Below, in pieces: positions 52,001-60,555 of a stretch of 64,000 nucleotides of DNA. Made by a program: the position numbers and the translations under genes. This DNA comes from Microbacterium testaceum StLB037. Lineage in GTDB: Bacteria > Actinomycetota > Actinomycetes > Actinomycetales > Microbacteriaceae. Under the pieces are notes generated by a model, which made no database searches, was not told the DNA's origin, and saw only the letters and a program-made list of their open reading frames with translations. Location: NCBI RefSeq assembly GCF_900104345.1, contig NZ_FNJN01000004.1, positions 248,802 through 312,801 on the forward strand. Direction: 5' to 3'. The first letter of the stretch is position 1; every line of letters starts with the position of its first letter.

Positions 52001-53715
52001 CGACGCTGGTCACGCCCAGCGGCATCCAGGGGATCGAATTCCGCGAGCCCGTCGCCGAGGTGAACCGCGTCGTCGCCGAGATCGACGACCAGGTCGACGT
52101 GATCGTCGCCCAGTACCACGAGGGCTCCGGTGCCGGTCAGGCCACGACGACTCTCGAGCAGGCCGTCGCCGCCGGGGGACCGTTCGCGAAGATCGTGAAC
52201 GAGACCTCTCCCGAGGTGGATGCCATCTTCACCGGCCACACGCACCAGCTGTACGCGTGGGACGCGCCGATCCCGGGCCGTGAGGGCACGCGCCCGATTG
52301 TCCAGACGGGCAACTACGGCGAGAACGTCGGTCAGATCGTGCTCGACGTCGATGCGCAGGGCGACGTGGTCAATCACACCGCGCGGAACGTCGCGCGCCT
52401 CGGAGGCAAGGACGCGGCCGTCAACGCGGCTCTCGACGCGGAACTCGTCCGCACCTACCCTCGCGTCGCGAAAGTGGACGGGATCGTGAAGGCGGCCCGT
52501 GCCGAAGCCGACGTGGTCGGACAGCAGCAGGTGGGTTCGGTCAGCGCCGACATCACCACGGCCTTCAGCGGCGGCGCGTACGTCGACGGCGTCTACGCCG
52601 GTGGTACGCGCGGCGATCGGACGAAGCAGTCGGCTCTCGGCGGGCTCGTGGCCGACGCGCTGCTCGACTCGCTGGACGACGCCGATCGAGGCGGTGCCGA
52701 GATCTCGTTCGTCAACGCGGGCGGCCTGCGCGATGAGCTGCTCTACGGGGCGGATGGCGGTGTGATCACGCTCGCCGAGGCGAACGCGGTCCTGCCCTTC
52801 CTCAACAACCTCTGGACCACGACCCTCACCGGGGACCAGGTGCGTCAGGTCCTCGAGCAGCAGTGGGGCGACTTCTCGAAGCGCGCCGACAACGCGAACC
52901 TGTCGCTCGGTGTCTCGGAGAACCTCCGCTACACCTACGACGCGGCGCTCCCCGCGGGGCAGCGCATCACCGGAGTCTGGATCGACGGCGTGCCCGTCGA
53001 CCCGGCGAAGGGGTACCGCGTGGGTTCGTTCAACTTCCTGCTCGGCGGAGGAGACAGCTTCTCGGTCTTCGCGAAGGGAACCGACACCCGCGACTCCGGT
53101 CTCATCGACCGCGACGCGTGGATCCAGTACCTGAGCGAGAACCCGGGACTGACCCCCGACTTCACCGCGCGCGGCGTGCAGGTGTCGGGTGCCCGCGCCG
53201 CGGCACCGGGGACCGATCTCACGGTGACCGTGTCGAACCTCGACCTCACCTCGCTCGGCGCCCCGGCGAACACGACGCTCGACGCCTCGTTCGGCGCCGA
53301 GACGGTGTCGCCCCGCGCGACGGCCCGGACGATGGCCCTCGCCGCCCCGTCGGCGCGGATCGCGGCGCTCGCCGCGCCCGCGGCGACCAGCGTCGCGGTG
53401 GTCGACGGCTCGGCGACCGTGACCGTGGGCGTGCCCGCGGACGCCGTCGGGACCCTGCAGCTGCGCCTGACCGCGCAGCCCACCGGGACCGCCGTGGTGG
53501 TGCCCGTGCAGGTAACCGCAGCCGGTGACGGTGCGGGCACCCCCGGTGGGGGCGCGGGCCAGGGACAGAACGGGTCCGGTCAGGGCTCGGCGTCCGGCTC
53601 GCTGCCGACGACGGGCGCCGACACGACGTGGATGGGTGCGGGCGTGCTCGCCGCGCTCGCGCTGCTGGGGCTCGGCCTCGTAGCCCGCCGACGGGCCACG
53701 CGTCGCGCTGACTGA
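49021..53715 (+). CDS. Cell-wall-anchored ExeM/NucH-type nuclease fused to 5'-nucleotidase
   Basis: A 1,564-residue exported protein. In order: signal peptide to about residue 38; lamin-tail-like domain (VVINEAYLKGG...KFVELYNAG) to about 170; Pro/Ser linker near 215-245; an ExeM-type OB region; an endonuclease/exonuclease/phosphatase domain from about 525 (SSFNVLNYF, SLEEIEN, GDFNSY, SDHDPV) to 850; a metallophosphatase from about 861 (NDFHGR, SNGDNIGAS, GNHEFD, GHTH) and 5'-nucleotidase C-domain from about 1164 to 1345; then LPTTG near 1527, a membrane span and basic tail. It should degrade extracellular DNA and strip phosphate from nucleotides. GGAGA precedes the ATG. Confidence 0.88.
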   Translation: MPSDASRVSARRFTTALSAALGVALFGSAIVPLPASAAVGSKVVINEAYLKGGSAGAFFNQKFVELYNAGDTAQDLSGWSLQYRSESSSSVPTAANTQRLSGSIDAGGYYLIGLPGNGTPPAGAALPATDLTSTLNPGGTSGQLFLANVPEPLAVPSGSVADARVVDFLGYGNGISFETAPAIVDGANSKPNALVRTDFVDTNDNSKDFTNTTTVTPQGSGRTTPTPDPSGSASPSPSPSASVTQAPPVTPGAVVPISEIQGTGATTPLAGQTVTTRGIVTAAYPTGGYNGFFIQTPGTGGEIDPKTHTASDAIFVYGSAATATVAIGQHVEVTGTANEFSGQTQISAEAAGVSVLTEQAAAVQPAKISWPKTDEERERFEGMLLAPQGDFTVTNSYSTNQYAEVGLAAGTTPLRTPTDVARPGTLDYDEAVADNGARGVVLDDGASVNFLNDANKGIPLPYVSLTKPVRVGAPTTFTKPVILDYRNNTWKFQPTQQLTVDNAKDVQPATFANTRTSAPAPVGGDLKISSFNVLNYFTTTAASVNCTSVYKDRAGNPITANTCPAPGPRGAANDENLTRQQDKIVAAINGLGADVVSLEEIENSAKFGKSRDAALSTLVGALNAALGSEQWAFVPSPAALPATEDVIRTAFIYKKAVAAPVGDSVILDDAAFRNARQPLAQAFAPVAFPDAKILAIVNHFKSKGDSDPKATGDNANGIQGAFNGDRVRQAEALGNFAKTRSAAVGTDDVFLLGDFNSYSQEDPIQKLRDFGFEPLEAGTGKYSYSFSGQSGSLDHVLASPSARELVTGADIWNINAVEALALEYSRYNYNALNFYDTTPYRSSDHDPVIVGLDLSPTTQVNLVGINDFHGRIDANTVRFAGTVEQVRAQYGEKNSLFISNGDNIGASVFASSYFGDKPTIDVLNALDLKASAAGNHEFDKGANDLTGRVDGLADFPYLAANVFKDGKPLLQEYAIFEVDGVRVGVIGAITESTPTLVTPSGIQGIEFREPVAEVNRVVAEIDDQVDVIVAQYHEGSGAGQATTTLEQAVAAGGPFAKIVNETSPEVDAIFTGHTHQLYAWDAPIPGREGTRPIVQTGNYGENVGQIVLDVDAQGDVVNHTARNVARLGGKDAAVNAALDAELVRTYPRVAKVDGIVKAARAEADVVGQQQVGSVSADITTAFSGGAYVDGVYAGGTRGDRTKQSALGGLVADALLDSLDDADRGGAEISFVNAGGLRDELLYGADGGVITLAEANAVLPFLNNLWTTTLTGDQVRQVLEQQWGDFSKRADNANLSLGVSENLRYTYDAALPAGQRITGVWIDGVPVDPAKGYRVGSFNFLLGGGDSFSVFAKGTDTRDSGLIDRDAWIQYLSENPGLTPDFTARGVQVSGARAAAPGTDLTVTVSNLDLTSLGAPANTTLDASFGAETVSPRATARTMALAAPSARIAALAAPAATSVAVVDGSATVTVGVPADAVGTLQLRLTAQPTGTAVVVPVQVTAAGDGAGTPGGGAGQGQNGSGQGSASGSLPTTGADTTWMGAGVLAALALLGLGLVARRRATRRAD

Positions 53716-53729
53716 TCAGTGAGAGAAAC

Positions 53730-53761
53730 GGGACCCCGGATGCCACGGCATCCGGGGTCCC
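53730..53761. terminator. Bidirectional terminator between convergent genes
   Basis: GGGACCCCGGATGCC (53730-53744) and GGCATCCGGGGTCCC (53747-53761) form a perfect 15-bp stem with a 2-base gap, between the nucleotidase and the leftward LacI gene. Again built on GGATGCC/GGCATCC. Confidence 0.8.
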
Positions 53762-53767
53762 GTCTTC

Positions 53768-54778
53768 TCAGGACACGCGCGGGGGAGCGGTGGAGGCGCG
53801 GACGACGAGCCGGGTCTCGGCCTCGGTCCGCCAGGCCGGTTCGCCGGTCCCCTCAATCATCGACAGGAGCAGGCGGGTCGCCTCGACACCCTGCGCCTGC
53901 GGGAACTGCTCGATCGTGGTGAGGGAGAACATCTCGGCGTAGTCGTGACCGTCGATCCCGACGACGCTGAGCTCGGTGGGGACCGAGATTCCCATCCGCC
54001 GCGCGGCGATGATCACGCCGATCGCGACCTCGTCGCAGGCGGCGACCACGCCGGTGGGACGCGAGGCCGCGTCGGCCAGGAACGAGGCGGCGGCCGCGTA
54101 CGCGTCGGTGATCGTGAGGGTGGAGGGCACGCTGCGGATGCGGACGGCCAGATCGTGGTCGTTCATCGCGTTCCGGTACCCGATCGAGCGCTCGTCGACG
54201 TCCTTGGCGGGAGCGTCGCTGCGGGGGGTACTGCCGACGAAGGCGATGTCAGTGTGTCCGAGTGCGATGAGGTGCTGCGTGATGATGCGCGTGATCGCGA
54301 TGTTGTCGAGACCGAGGGTGGGCACACCGCTGAGGGCGTTGCCGATGCTCACCACCGGCTTGCCGATGTTCGCGAGGCGTTCGAGGTCGGCGTCGTCCGG
54401 CTCGAGGGCGACGGCGATGATGCCGTCGAACCGCTTGCGGGCCAGGTACGTGGAGTACAGGCTCTCGCGGTCGTTGGATCCCGGCTCCGCCACGTAGAGG
54501 GTGACGTCGTAGCCGAGGGGGATGAGGGTGCGTTCGACCCCTTCGACGATGGACCCGAAGTACCAGCGGTTCACCTTCGGCACGATCAGGGCGATCGTGC
54601 GGGTGCGCCCCGTCGCGAGGCTCACCGCGCTCGTGGAGGGGACGTAGCCGAGGGATGCCGCGGCGTCGGTGACGCGTTGACGAGTGAGGTCGGAGACATA
54701 GCCGCCGCCCGTGAGAGCGCGGCTTGCCGTCGACTTGGACACGCCGGCCAGGCGTGCCACATCGGCGATTCCGCTCAT
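53768..54778 (-). CDS. LacI-family regulator of the alpha-glucoside-type ABC operon
   Basis: A 336-residue LacI protein of normal length. HTH and hinge: IADVARLAGVSKSTASRALTGGGYVSDLTRQRVTDAAASLGYVPSTSAVSLATGRT. The ligand domain follows, ending with VVGIDGHDYAEMFSLTTIEQFPQAQGVEATRLLLSMIEG. The ATG at 54778 is chosen because GAGGAAG lies 8 bases upstream; a longer frame to 54847 has no such site. It is divergent from the sugar importer and one operator lies 73 bases before its start, suggesting autoregulation. Confidence 0.88.
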   Translation of the reverse strand: MSGIADVARLAGVSKSTASRALTGGGYVSDLTRQRVTDAAASLGYVPSTSAVSLATGRTRTIALIVPKVNRWYFGSIVEGVERTLIPLGYDVTLYVAEPGSNDRESLYSTYLARKRFDGIIAVALEPDDADLERLANIGKPVVSIGNALSGVPTLGLDNIAITRIITQHLIALGHTDIAFVGSTPRSDAPAKDVDERSIGYRNAMNDHDLAVRIRSVPSTLTITDAYAAAASFLADAASRPTGVVAACDEVAIGVIIAARRMGISVPTELSVVGIDGHDYAEMFSLTTIEQFPQAQGVEATRLLLSMIEGTGEPAWRTEAETRLVVRASTAPPRVS

Positions 54779-54850
54779 GCCGTGATCTTCCTCGTGATGT
54801 GTCGACGTCCGTGTCGACGTCGAAAAGAGTATCCGAGAATCATCCAAAGT

Positions 54851-54972
54851 GGAACCGGTCCCGGCCCGGTATACCGGTGAGTTTCCGCGTCTTTCCGCTA
54901 GTTATCCGTTCGTGACCTGCGGCCGGTTGCAAGTCTTGTGGATTGGCTCTACGGTTGCCTGGAATCGGTTCC
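54851..54972. promoter_or_regulatory. Importer promoter with two LacI operators
   Basis: -35 TTGCAA (54927-54932) and -10 TACGGT (54950-54955) are 17 bases apart. GGAATCGGTTCC (54961-54972) sits on the expected start site and GGAACCGGTCCC (54851-54862) lies 110 bp upstream; each differs from the dyad GGAACCGGTTCC at one base. The spacing would allow looping by a LacI-type repressor. Confidence 0.7.
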
Positions 54973-55016
54973 CGACGGGATCCGGTGCACCAAGACACTC
55001 AAAGAGGAGAGACCAC

Positions 55017-56345
55017 ATGGGTATGTCACAGCGGTATCGCCTGCTGGCGCCCGTCGGGCTGTTGGCGGTCGGTGCGATCGCTCTCGCAGGCTGCGCCGAA
55101 GGCGACAGCGGCGGCACGAGCGGTTCCGGAGGCGAGACGACCGTCCGCATCTCCGGCGGCATCACCGGTAGCGAGGCCGACCTGCTGAACCAGTCGTTCG
55201 ACCAGTTCACCAAGGACACCGGCATCAAGGTCGTCTACACCGGCGACAAGAGCTTCGAGGGCAACATCGTCACCAAGGTGACCGGTGGCGACGCCCCCGA
55301 CATCGCGATCGTCCCCCAGCCGGGTCTGCTCAAGACCCTCATCGGCACGGGCGACGTGAAGAAGGCGTCCGACACCGTGTCGTCGAACGTCGACCAGTAC
55401 TGGGGCGAGGACTGGAAGTCCTACGGCAGCGAAGACGGAACGTTCTACGCCGCACCCATGCTCGCCAACCTCAAGGGCTACGTCTGGTACTCGCCGGCGA
55501 AGTTCAAGGAGTGGGGCGTCGAGGTTCCCAAGACGCTCGACCAGCTGATGACCCTCACGGCGACCATCCAGCAGAAGACCGGCGCCGCTCCGTGGTGCGC
55601 GGGCTTCGCCTCGGGTGACGCCTCGGGCTGGCCCGGCACCGACTGGATCGAGGACATGGTCCTGCGTCAGTCCGGCCCCGACGTCTACGACCAGTGGGTC
55701 GCCAACGAGGTCAAGTTCACCGACGCACCGATCAAGGAGGCCTTCGAGGCCACCGGCAAGATCCTCCTGAACCCGTCGTACGTCAACGCCGGCTTCGGTG
55801 ACGTCAAGAGCATCAACTCGGTCGCCTTCGCCGACGTGGCCGCCAAGGTCGCCGACGGCAGCTGCCCGATGACCCACCAGGCGTCGTTCCTGTCGTCCAA
55901 CTTCCTCACGGTCAAGAACGCCTCGGGCGGCGACGTCAAGGTCGCACCCGACGGTGACGTCTACGCCTTCCTGCTCCCCGGCGTGACCGAGGGCAAGCTG
56001 GCGGTCGAGGGTGGCGGCGAGTTCGTCACCACGTTCTCGGACGACGCGAACGTCCAGAAGGTCGCCGAGTTCATGTCGACCCCCGACTTCGCCAACGCCC
56101 GCGTCAAGCTCGGCGGCGTGATCTCGGCCAACAAGGGCGCCGACCCCTCGCTCGCCTCGAGCGAGTTCCTGCAGGAGGCCATGAAGGTCGTCCAGGACCC
56201 GAACACCACGCTGCGTTTCGACGCGTCGGACCTCATGCCGGCGACCGTCGGCTCGGGCTCGTTCTGGAAGGGCATGGTCAGCTGGATCGACGGTACGCCG
56301 ACCGACCAGGTGCTGAGCGACATCCAGACCGGTTATAACAACTAA
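55017..56345 (+). CDS. Alpha-glucoside-type ABC transporter substrate-binding lipoprotein (AglE-like)
   Basis: A 442-residue lipoprotein (GAIALAGCAEG, cysteine near residue 26). TVRISGGITGSEADLLNQSFDQFTKDTGIKVVYTGDKSFEGNIVTKVTGGDAPDIAIVPQPGLL and PWCAGFASGDASGWPGTDWIEDMVLRQSGPDVYDQWV resemble binding proteins for alpha-glucosides such as maltose, sucrose or trehalose. AAAGAGGAGA at 55001-55010 precedes the ATG. A perfect hairpin separates it from the permease genes. Confidence 0.83.
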   Translation: MGMSQRYRLLAPVGLLAVGAIALAGCAEGDSGGTSGSGGETTVRISGGITGSEADLLNQSFDQFTKDTGIKVVYTGDKSFEGNIVTKVTGGDAPDIAIVPQPGLLKTLIGTGDVKKASDTVSSNVDQYWGEDWKSYGSEDGTFYAAPMLANLKGYVWYSPAKFKEWGVEVPKTLDQLMTLTATIQQKTGAAPWCAGFASGDASGWPGTDWIEDMVLRQSGPDVYDQWVANEVKFTDAPIKEAFEATGKILLNPSYVNAGFGDVKSINSVAFADVAAKVADGSCPMTHQASFLSSNFLTVKNASGGDVKVAPDGDVYAFLLPGVTEGKLAVEGGGEFVTTFSDDANVQKVAEFMSTPDFANARVKLGGVISANKGADPSLASSEFLQEAMKVVQDPNTTLRFDASDLMPATVGSGSFWKGMVSWIDGTPTDQVLSDIQTGYNN

Positions 56346-56362
56346 CCGCCCGCTGCACCACC

Positions 56363-56393
56363 GATGGGCCGCCCGCCACGCGGGCGGCCCATC
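56363..56393 (+). terminator. Intercistronic hairpin after the binding-protein gene
   Basis: GATGGGCCGCCCG (56363-56375) and CGGGCGGCCCATC (56381-56393) form a perfect 13-bp stem with a 5-base loop. Such hairpins let the binding protein be made in excess over the permeases by partial termination or RNA protection. Confidence 0.7.
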
Positions 56394-56474
56394 CGGGTCC
56401 ATACTTCTAATCCGCCCGCACGCACCACACGGGCACTCAACGATGAGCACGAAGGCGTGTTCGGGAGGGACGTC

Positions 56475-57827
56475 ATGACCGATATCAAGAACGCGGAGAA
56501 GGCGCCGACGGCGTCACCTCCGCCGGGCGGACGAGCCGAGCGGCAGACGCGCGGCTCCGGCGCACGCAATCGGACCACCATGCTCGTGGTCCTCGTAGGG
56601 CTCATCCTCGCGGTGGCGCTCTTCCTCTTCATGGTGACGCGGGCCCCCGCCGACACCAAGCCGACCACCATCGGCTTCAGCCTCAACAGCTTCTTCATCT
56701 GGCTCGGTGGCCTCAGCCCCCTCGTCCAGATCCCGCTCGTCGTGGTCGCGTTCGGCGCGGTCGTCGGGCTCCTGCTGCTGCTCATCGAGTACGCGCCCCG
56801 CTCCGGCAAGGGCTACTTCTGGCTGCGGCTCATCGCCTGCTTCGGCATCCCGGTGCTCGCGTTCATGCTGCTGCGCCCGTACCAGAACGCCGTCATCTAC
56901 GTCCTCGGCATCGCGATCCTCCTCGGGGCGATCCTCTTCTACGCCGACTACCGCTCGCGCCAGGGCGCGGGCTACCTGTTCCAGCTGATCCTGTTCGCGG
57001 CCCCCGCCTCGATCCTGCTGCTGCTCGGCCTGGTCTACCCGGCGATCACCACCTTCTTCCAGTCGTTCTTCGACAAGACCGGTGACAACTTCGTCGGTCT
57101 CGAGAACTACATCTGGACCTTCACGAACCCCGAGGGCTTCTGGTCTGTCATCAACACCCTCATCTGGGTGCTGCTGGCTCCCACCATCGCCACCGCGATC
57201 GGACTGGCCTACGCGGTTTTCATCGACCGCGCGGCGGGCGAGAAGTACCTGAAGGTGCTCATCTTCATGCCCTTCGCGATCTCGTTCGTCGGGGCCGGCA
57301 TCATCTGGAAGTTCGTCTACGACTTCCGCCAGGGCGACCAGATCGGTGTCTTGAACGCGATCGTCACGGCCTTCGGCGGTCAGCCGGTCTCGTGGCTGGC
57401 CGCGTCGCCCCTGATCAACACCCTCCTGCTCGTCGTCGTCTTCATCTGGAGCCAGACGGGCCTGGCGATGGTCATCCTCTCGGCCGCCATCAAGGCGGTT
57501 CCGCCGGAGCAGAACGAAGCCGCCGAACTCGACGGGGCGAGCGCCTGGGAGCGTTTCATCAACGTCACCGTCCCCGGCATCCGGTCCTCGCTGATCGTCG
57601 TGCTGACCACCATCGCCATCGGCGCCCTGAAGATCTACGACATCGTCGCCGTCATGACCGGTGGGCGTAACGACTCGACCGTCCTCGCCTTCGAGATGGT
57701 CAATCAGCAGCAGCGTTTCCAGAGCTACGGGCACTCCGCGGCGCTGGCCGTGGTGCTGTTCATCTTCGTGCTGCCGCTGATCATCTTCAACGTGCGCCAG
57801 ATCCGGAAGCAGAGGGAAGTGCGATGA
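56475..57827 (+). CDS. Sugar ABC permease with extended N-terminus (AglF-like)
   Basis: A 450-residue permease, about 130 residues longer than usual. Four or so extra hydrophobic segments (TMLVVLVGLILAVALFLFMV, LVQIPLVVVAFGAVVGLLLLLIEY, IACFGIPVLAFMLL, AVIYVLGIAILLGAILFY) precede the core that begins at LFQLILFAAPASILLLLGLVYP. The EAA loop is NEAAELDGASAWERFINVTVPGIRSSL near residue 355. GGGAGGGA precedes the ATG. It overlaps the second permease by four bases. No ATPase is encoded in the operon. Confidence 0.83.
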   Translation: MTDIKNAEKAPTASPPPGGRAERQTRGSGARNRTTMLVVLVGLILAVALFLFMVTRAPADTKPTTIGFSLNSFFIWLGGLSPLVQIPLVVVAFGAVVGLLLLLIEYAPRSGKGYFWLRLIACFGIPVLAFMLLRPYQNAVIYVLGIAILLGAILFYADYRSRQGAGYLFQLILFAAPASILLLLGLVYPAITTFFQSFFDKTGDNFVGLENYIWTFTNPEGFWSVINTLIWVLLAPTIATAIGLAYAVFIDRAAGEKYLKVLIFMPFAISFVGAGIIWKFVYDFRQGDQIGVLNAIVTAFGGQPVSWLAASPLINTLLLVVVFIWSQTGLAMVILSAAIKAVPPEQNEAAELDGASAWERFINVTVPGIRSSLIVVLTTIAIGALKIYDIVAVMTGGRNDSTVLAFEMVNQQQRFQSYGHSAALAVVLFIFVLPLIIFNVRQIRKQREVR

Positions 57828-58801
57828 CCACCTCGACCGTGGTGATCGAACCCACCACCGACACCCGCTCCGCCCGCCAGGTGGCACGCGACACGCGCAA
57901 GCACGAGGCGATGGCGCGCAAGCGCCTCACCTCGAAGGGCGCGACGATCGCGGCCGTCGTGATCGCCTTCTTCTGGACGATCCCGACCTTCGGCCTCTTC
58001 GTCACCTCGTTCCGCCCGGGTTCCGACACCCAGTCGTCGGGGTGGTGGACGGTCTTCACCGACCCGTCGTTCACCCTGGAGAACTACCGCCTCGCCCTGA
58101 CGTCGGGAGGGACCGCGCTCACGCTCGCGCAGTCGTTCCTGAACTCGTTGGCGATCACGATCCCGGTGGTGCTGTTCGCCCTCGCGGTCGCGTCGCTCAT
58201 CGCGTACGCGTTCGCGTGGATCGATTTCAAGGGCCGCAACTTCTTCTTCATCTTCATCTTCGCGCTGCAGATCGTGCCGCTGCAGATGGCCCTCGTGCCC
58301 CTGCTGAGCCTGTTCTCGCGCGGTCTGACGATCAACGAAGTCACGATCTTCCCGGGCTTCGACCTGCGCGGCGTGGAGCACAGCTTCGCGACCGTGTGGA
58401 TCGCGCACGTGATCTTCGCGATGCCGCTGGCCATCTTCCTGCTGCACAACTTCATCGCCGAGATCCCGGCCGAGGTGATCGAGGCCGCTCGTGTCGACGG
58501 AGCCGGCCACGGGCAGATCTTCTTCCGCCTCATCCTGCCGCTCGCGGCTCCCGCGCTCGCCTCGTTCGCGGTGCTCGAGTTCATCTGGGTGTGGAACGAC
58601 CTGCTGGTGGCGACGATCTTCGCGCCATCGTCATCGTTGCCCCTCACCCAATCGCTCAACTCGCTGTCGGGTACCTGGGGCGACCAGTGGTTCCTCCAGT
58701 CGGCGGGAACGTTCATCTCGATCCTGGTTCCGCTGATCGTGTTCTTCCTCCTGCAGCGCTTCTTCGTGCGCGGCCTGCTGGCGGGTGCCACGAAGGGCTG
58801 A
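57824..58801 (+). CDS. Sugar ABC permease (AglG/MalG-like)
   Basis: A 325-residue permease with a charged N-terminus (ARDTRKHEAMARKRLTSKG) and six spans. The EAA loop is EVIEAARVDGAGHGQIFFRLILPLAAPALASFAVLEFIWVWNDLL near residue 225, and the tail QRFFVRGLLAGATKG is typical. Begins in an ATGA overlap. Pairs with the permease at 56475 and ends at a strong hairpin. Confidence 0.87.
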   Translation: MTTSTVVIEPTTDTRSARQVARDTRKHEAMARKRLTSKGATIAAVVIAFFWTIPTFGLFVTSFRPGSDTQSSGWWTVFTDPSFTLENYRLALTSGGTALTLAQSFLNSLAITIPVVLFALAVASLIAYAFAWIDFKGRNFFFIFIFALQIVPLQMALVPLLSLFSRGLTINEVTIFPGFDLRGVEHSFATVWIAHVIFAMPLAIFLLHNFIAEIPAEVIEAARVDGAGHGQIFFRLILPLAAPALASFAVLEFIWVWNDLLVATIFAPSSSLPLTQSLNSLSGTWGDQWFLQSAGTFISILVPLIVFFLLQRFFVRGLLAGATKG

Positions 58802-58813
58802 GCCCGTCACGAC

Positions 58814-58853
58814 CCGAGGGGCGCGGCATCCGGAAGGGTGCCGCGCCCCTCGG
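58814..58853 (+). terminator. Terminator of the alpha-glucoside-type operon
   Basis: CCGAGGGGCGCGGCA (58814-58828) and TGCCGCGCCCCTCGG (58839-58853) form a perfect 15-bp stem with a 10-base loop. The remaining 190 bases up to 59045 show no gene. Confidence 0.75.
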
Positions 58854-59044
58854 CGTTCCCGGCGGGGCGCGGCGCCCGCCGCCGCTCAGGTTCCGGGGCG
58901 CTGTGCGCCGACACGGACCCCGCGGCCCACAGAGCGAGCCCGCGGATGAAAGCGATCCGCGCGTATGACGGGTTCTTCGTCGCGGGTGCCGTTATGCGTG
59001 GGGGCCAGAGGGGGCGGATGCCGTGTGGCGGGGGAGCGTTCGCG

Positions 59045-59716
59045 TCAGGCGCTGCAGGAGAGGCGCGACTGGATGTCGCGCATGGCGTCGAGCTCGGCCG
59101 ACTGGCCGGTCACGATCGCGCCGGCGACCTCTTTCACACGCGCGTCGGAGCCGAGCTCGATGACGGCCTGAGCCATGGGGATGGCGCCCTGGTGGTGGCG
59201 GATCATCAGCTCGAGGAACAGGCAGTCCGCGGGGCGCCCCTGATCGCTGCGCAGCTCGTCGAGCTGGGCGTCGGTGGCCATGCCCATCTCGGAGAGCAGC
59301 TGCTCCTGCGTGAGCGCCGCGGTGTCGCCGTGGCTGTGCTCGCCGGACTTCTCCATCCACGTCATGAGCGGCTGGCTCGAGGACTGGGGGAGGCCCCACT
59401 GCACGAGCCATCCGTACATCTCGCCGCGCTGGCCGGATTGGGCGGTGGCGATGTCGTACGAGAGCGTGCGGAGCTCGTCGTCGTCGGTCTTGCGGTAGAT
59501 CTCCATCGCCATGAGCACGGCCTGCGTGTGGTGCACCTGCATGTCGCGGGCGAAGCCGGCTTCGGCCGAGTTCTCGCCCGGGTGCGCGGGCGCCGCCGTC
59601 GCGCCGAACGCCGTGAAGCGTCCGACCGCGAAGGCGACGGCGATCACGGCGACCGCGACGAGGGCGACGACGACCCAGCGGACCGCGGGACGCGCGACCG
59701 GGGCGTCGTCGCTCAT
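59045..59716 (-). CDS. DUF305 family membrane-anchored protein
   Basis: A 223-residue protein with one N-terminal span (VRWVVVALVAVAVIAVAFAVGRF) and a secreted ferritin-like helical domain. The two DUF305 signatures are ARDMQVHHTQAVLMAMEIYR and LMIRHHQGAIPMAQAVIELG, whose paired histidines and methionines suggest metal binding, often linked to copper. The start overlaps the DUF3105 stop by one base (TGATG), so the two are co-translated. Function is not established. Confidence 0.85.
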   Translation of the reverse strand: MSDDAPVARPAVRWVVVALVAVAVIAVAFAVGRFTAFGATAAPAHPGENSAEAGFARDMQVHHTQAVLMAMEIYRKTDDDELRTLSYDIATAQSGQRGEMYGWLVQWGLPQSSSQPLMTWMEKSGEHSHGDTAALTQEQLLSEMGMATDAQLDELRSDQGRPADCLFLELMIRHHQGAIPMAQAVIELGSDARVKEVAGAIVTGQSAELDAMRDIQSRLSCSA

Positions 59717-60423
59717 CAGGCCTTGCCCGGACCGTCGATGGCGCCCGAGCACGCGGCGTTCGGCTCGGGGGCGTTCTGGCTGCGCCAGTACTCCGTGAAG
59801 AACTCCGTGATGCGCGGGTCGTTCGGGTCGTCGAGTTTGAGCTGGTGGTTCCACGCGCTGACCGCGATGGGGGTGTCCATGTCGGGGTAGGGCGAGAGCA
59901 AGGCGTAGCTCGAGGGCATGACCGCCTTGAGGGCGTCGATGCCGGCCTGGTCGACCCGCGCGGGGTCGTAGGTGATCCACACGGCGCCGTGTTCCATCGA
60001 GTGCACCGCGTTCTCGTTCTGCTGGGGCTGCGTGTAGACGCCGCAGTTGAGCCAGATCGGGTTGTGCGGTCCGCCGGCGGGCGGGTTCTGCTCGTACGTC
60101 ACCGCGCCCTGCACGTGGTCGGAGCGGTTCTGGAACGTCTCGACGCCGCTGATCTCGCGGCCCGTGCTGTTGCCGGCCTGGTAGCTGGTCGGGGGAGCGG
60201 GGGCGAAGGCGAACGAGGCGATGACGAGGCCGATCACCGCGACGGCGGCCGTAGAACCCACGACCCACCACACGAGCTTGCCGCGCTTACGCTTCGCGAC
60301 CTGCTTCTGGTACTCGGCCAGCTTCTCCTGGCGCTTCTGCTCACGCTGCTGCTTGACCGTGAGGTCGATCTGGGCCTGCTTGGCCGGGTTGCCGCTGGCT
60401 CGTTTGTCGGAGGGGGAGGTCAT
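59716..60423 (-). CDS. DUF3105 family membrane-anchored protein
   Basis: A 235-residue protein. A highly charged N-terminus (QQREQKRQEKLAEYQKQVAKRKRGK, probable coiled coil) is followed by one span (LVWWVVGSTAAVAVIGLVIASFAF) and an extracellular DUF3105 domain with YEQNPPAGGPHNPIWLNCGVYTQPQQNENAVHSMEHGAVWITY. Pairing of DUF3105 with DUF305 is common in actinobacteria and unexplained. The ATG at 60423 is used; the frame extends 14 codons further without support. Confidence 0.83.
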   Translation of the reverse strand: MTSPSDKRASGNPAKQAQIDLTVKQQREQKRQEKLAEYQKQVAKRKRGKLVWWVVGSTAAVAVIGLVIASFAFAPAPPTSYQAGNSTGREISGVETFQNRSDHVQGAVTYEQNPPAGGPHNPIWLNCGVYTQPQQNENAVHSMEHGAVWITYDPARVDQAGIDALKAVMPSSYALLSPYPDMDTPIAVSAWNHQLKLDDPNDPRITEFFTEYWRSQNAPEPNAACSGAIDGPGKA

Positions 60424-60555
60424 GCGCTGTGTTCTGTCTCTCTTCGGGGCGGGACACATCGGCATCCGCCGACGCCCCCAGCCTATGCGGGTGAATGGGC
60501 CGATGGCCTGGGAGGAACCCGCGAGCCCGGGATGGTGGGGTGCGGGTGGTCACGG

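Noticed and set aside
49477..52377. 966-codon minus-strand open frame
   Set aside because: Antisense to the nuclease/nucleotidase gene, which shows clear catalytic motifs; the antisense product is low-complexity.
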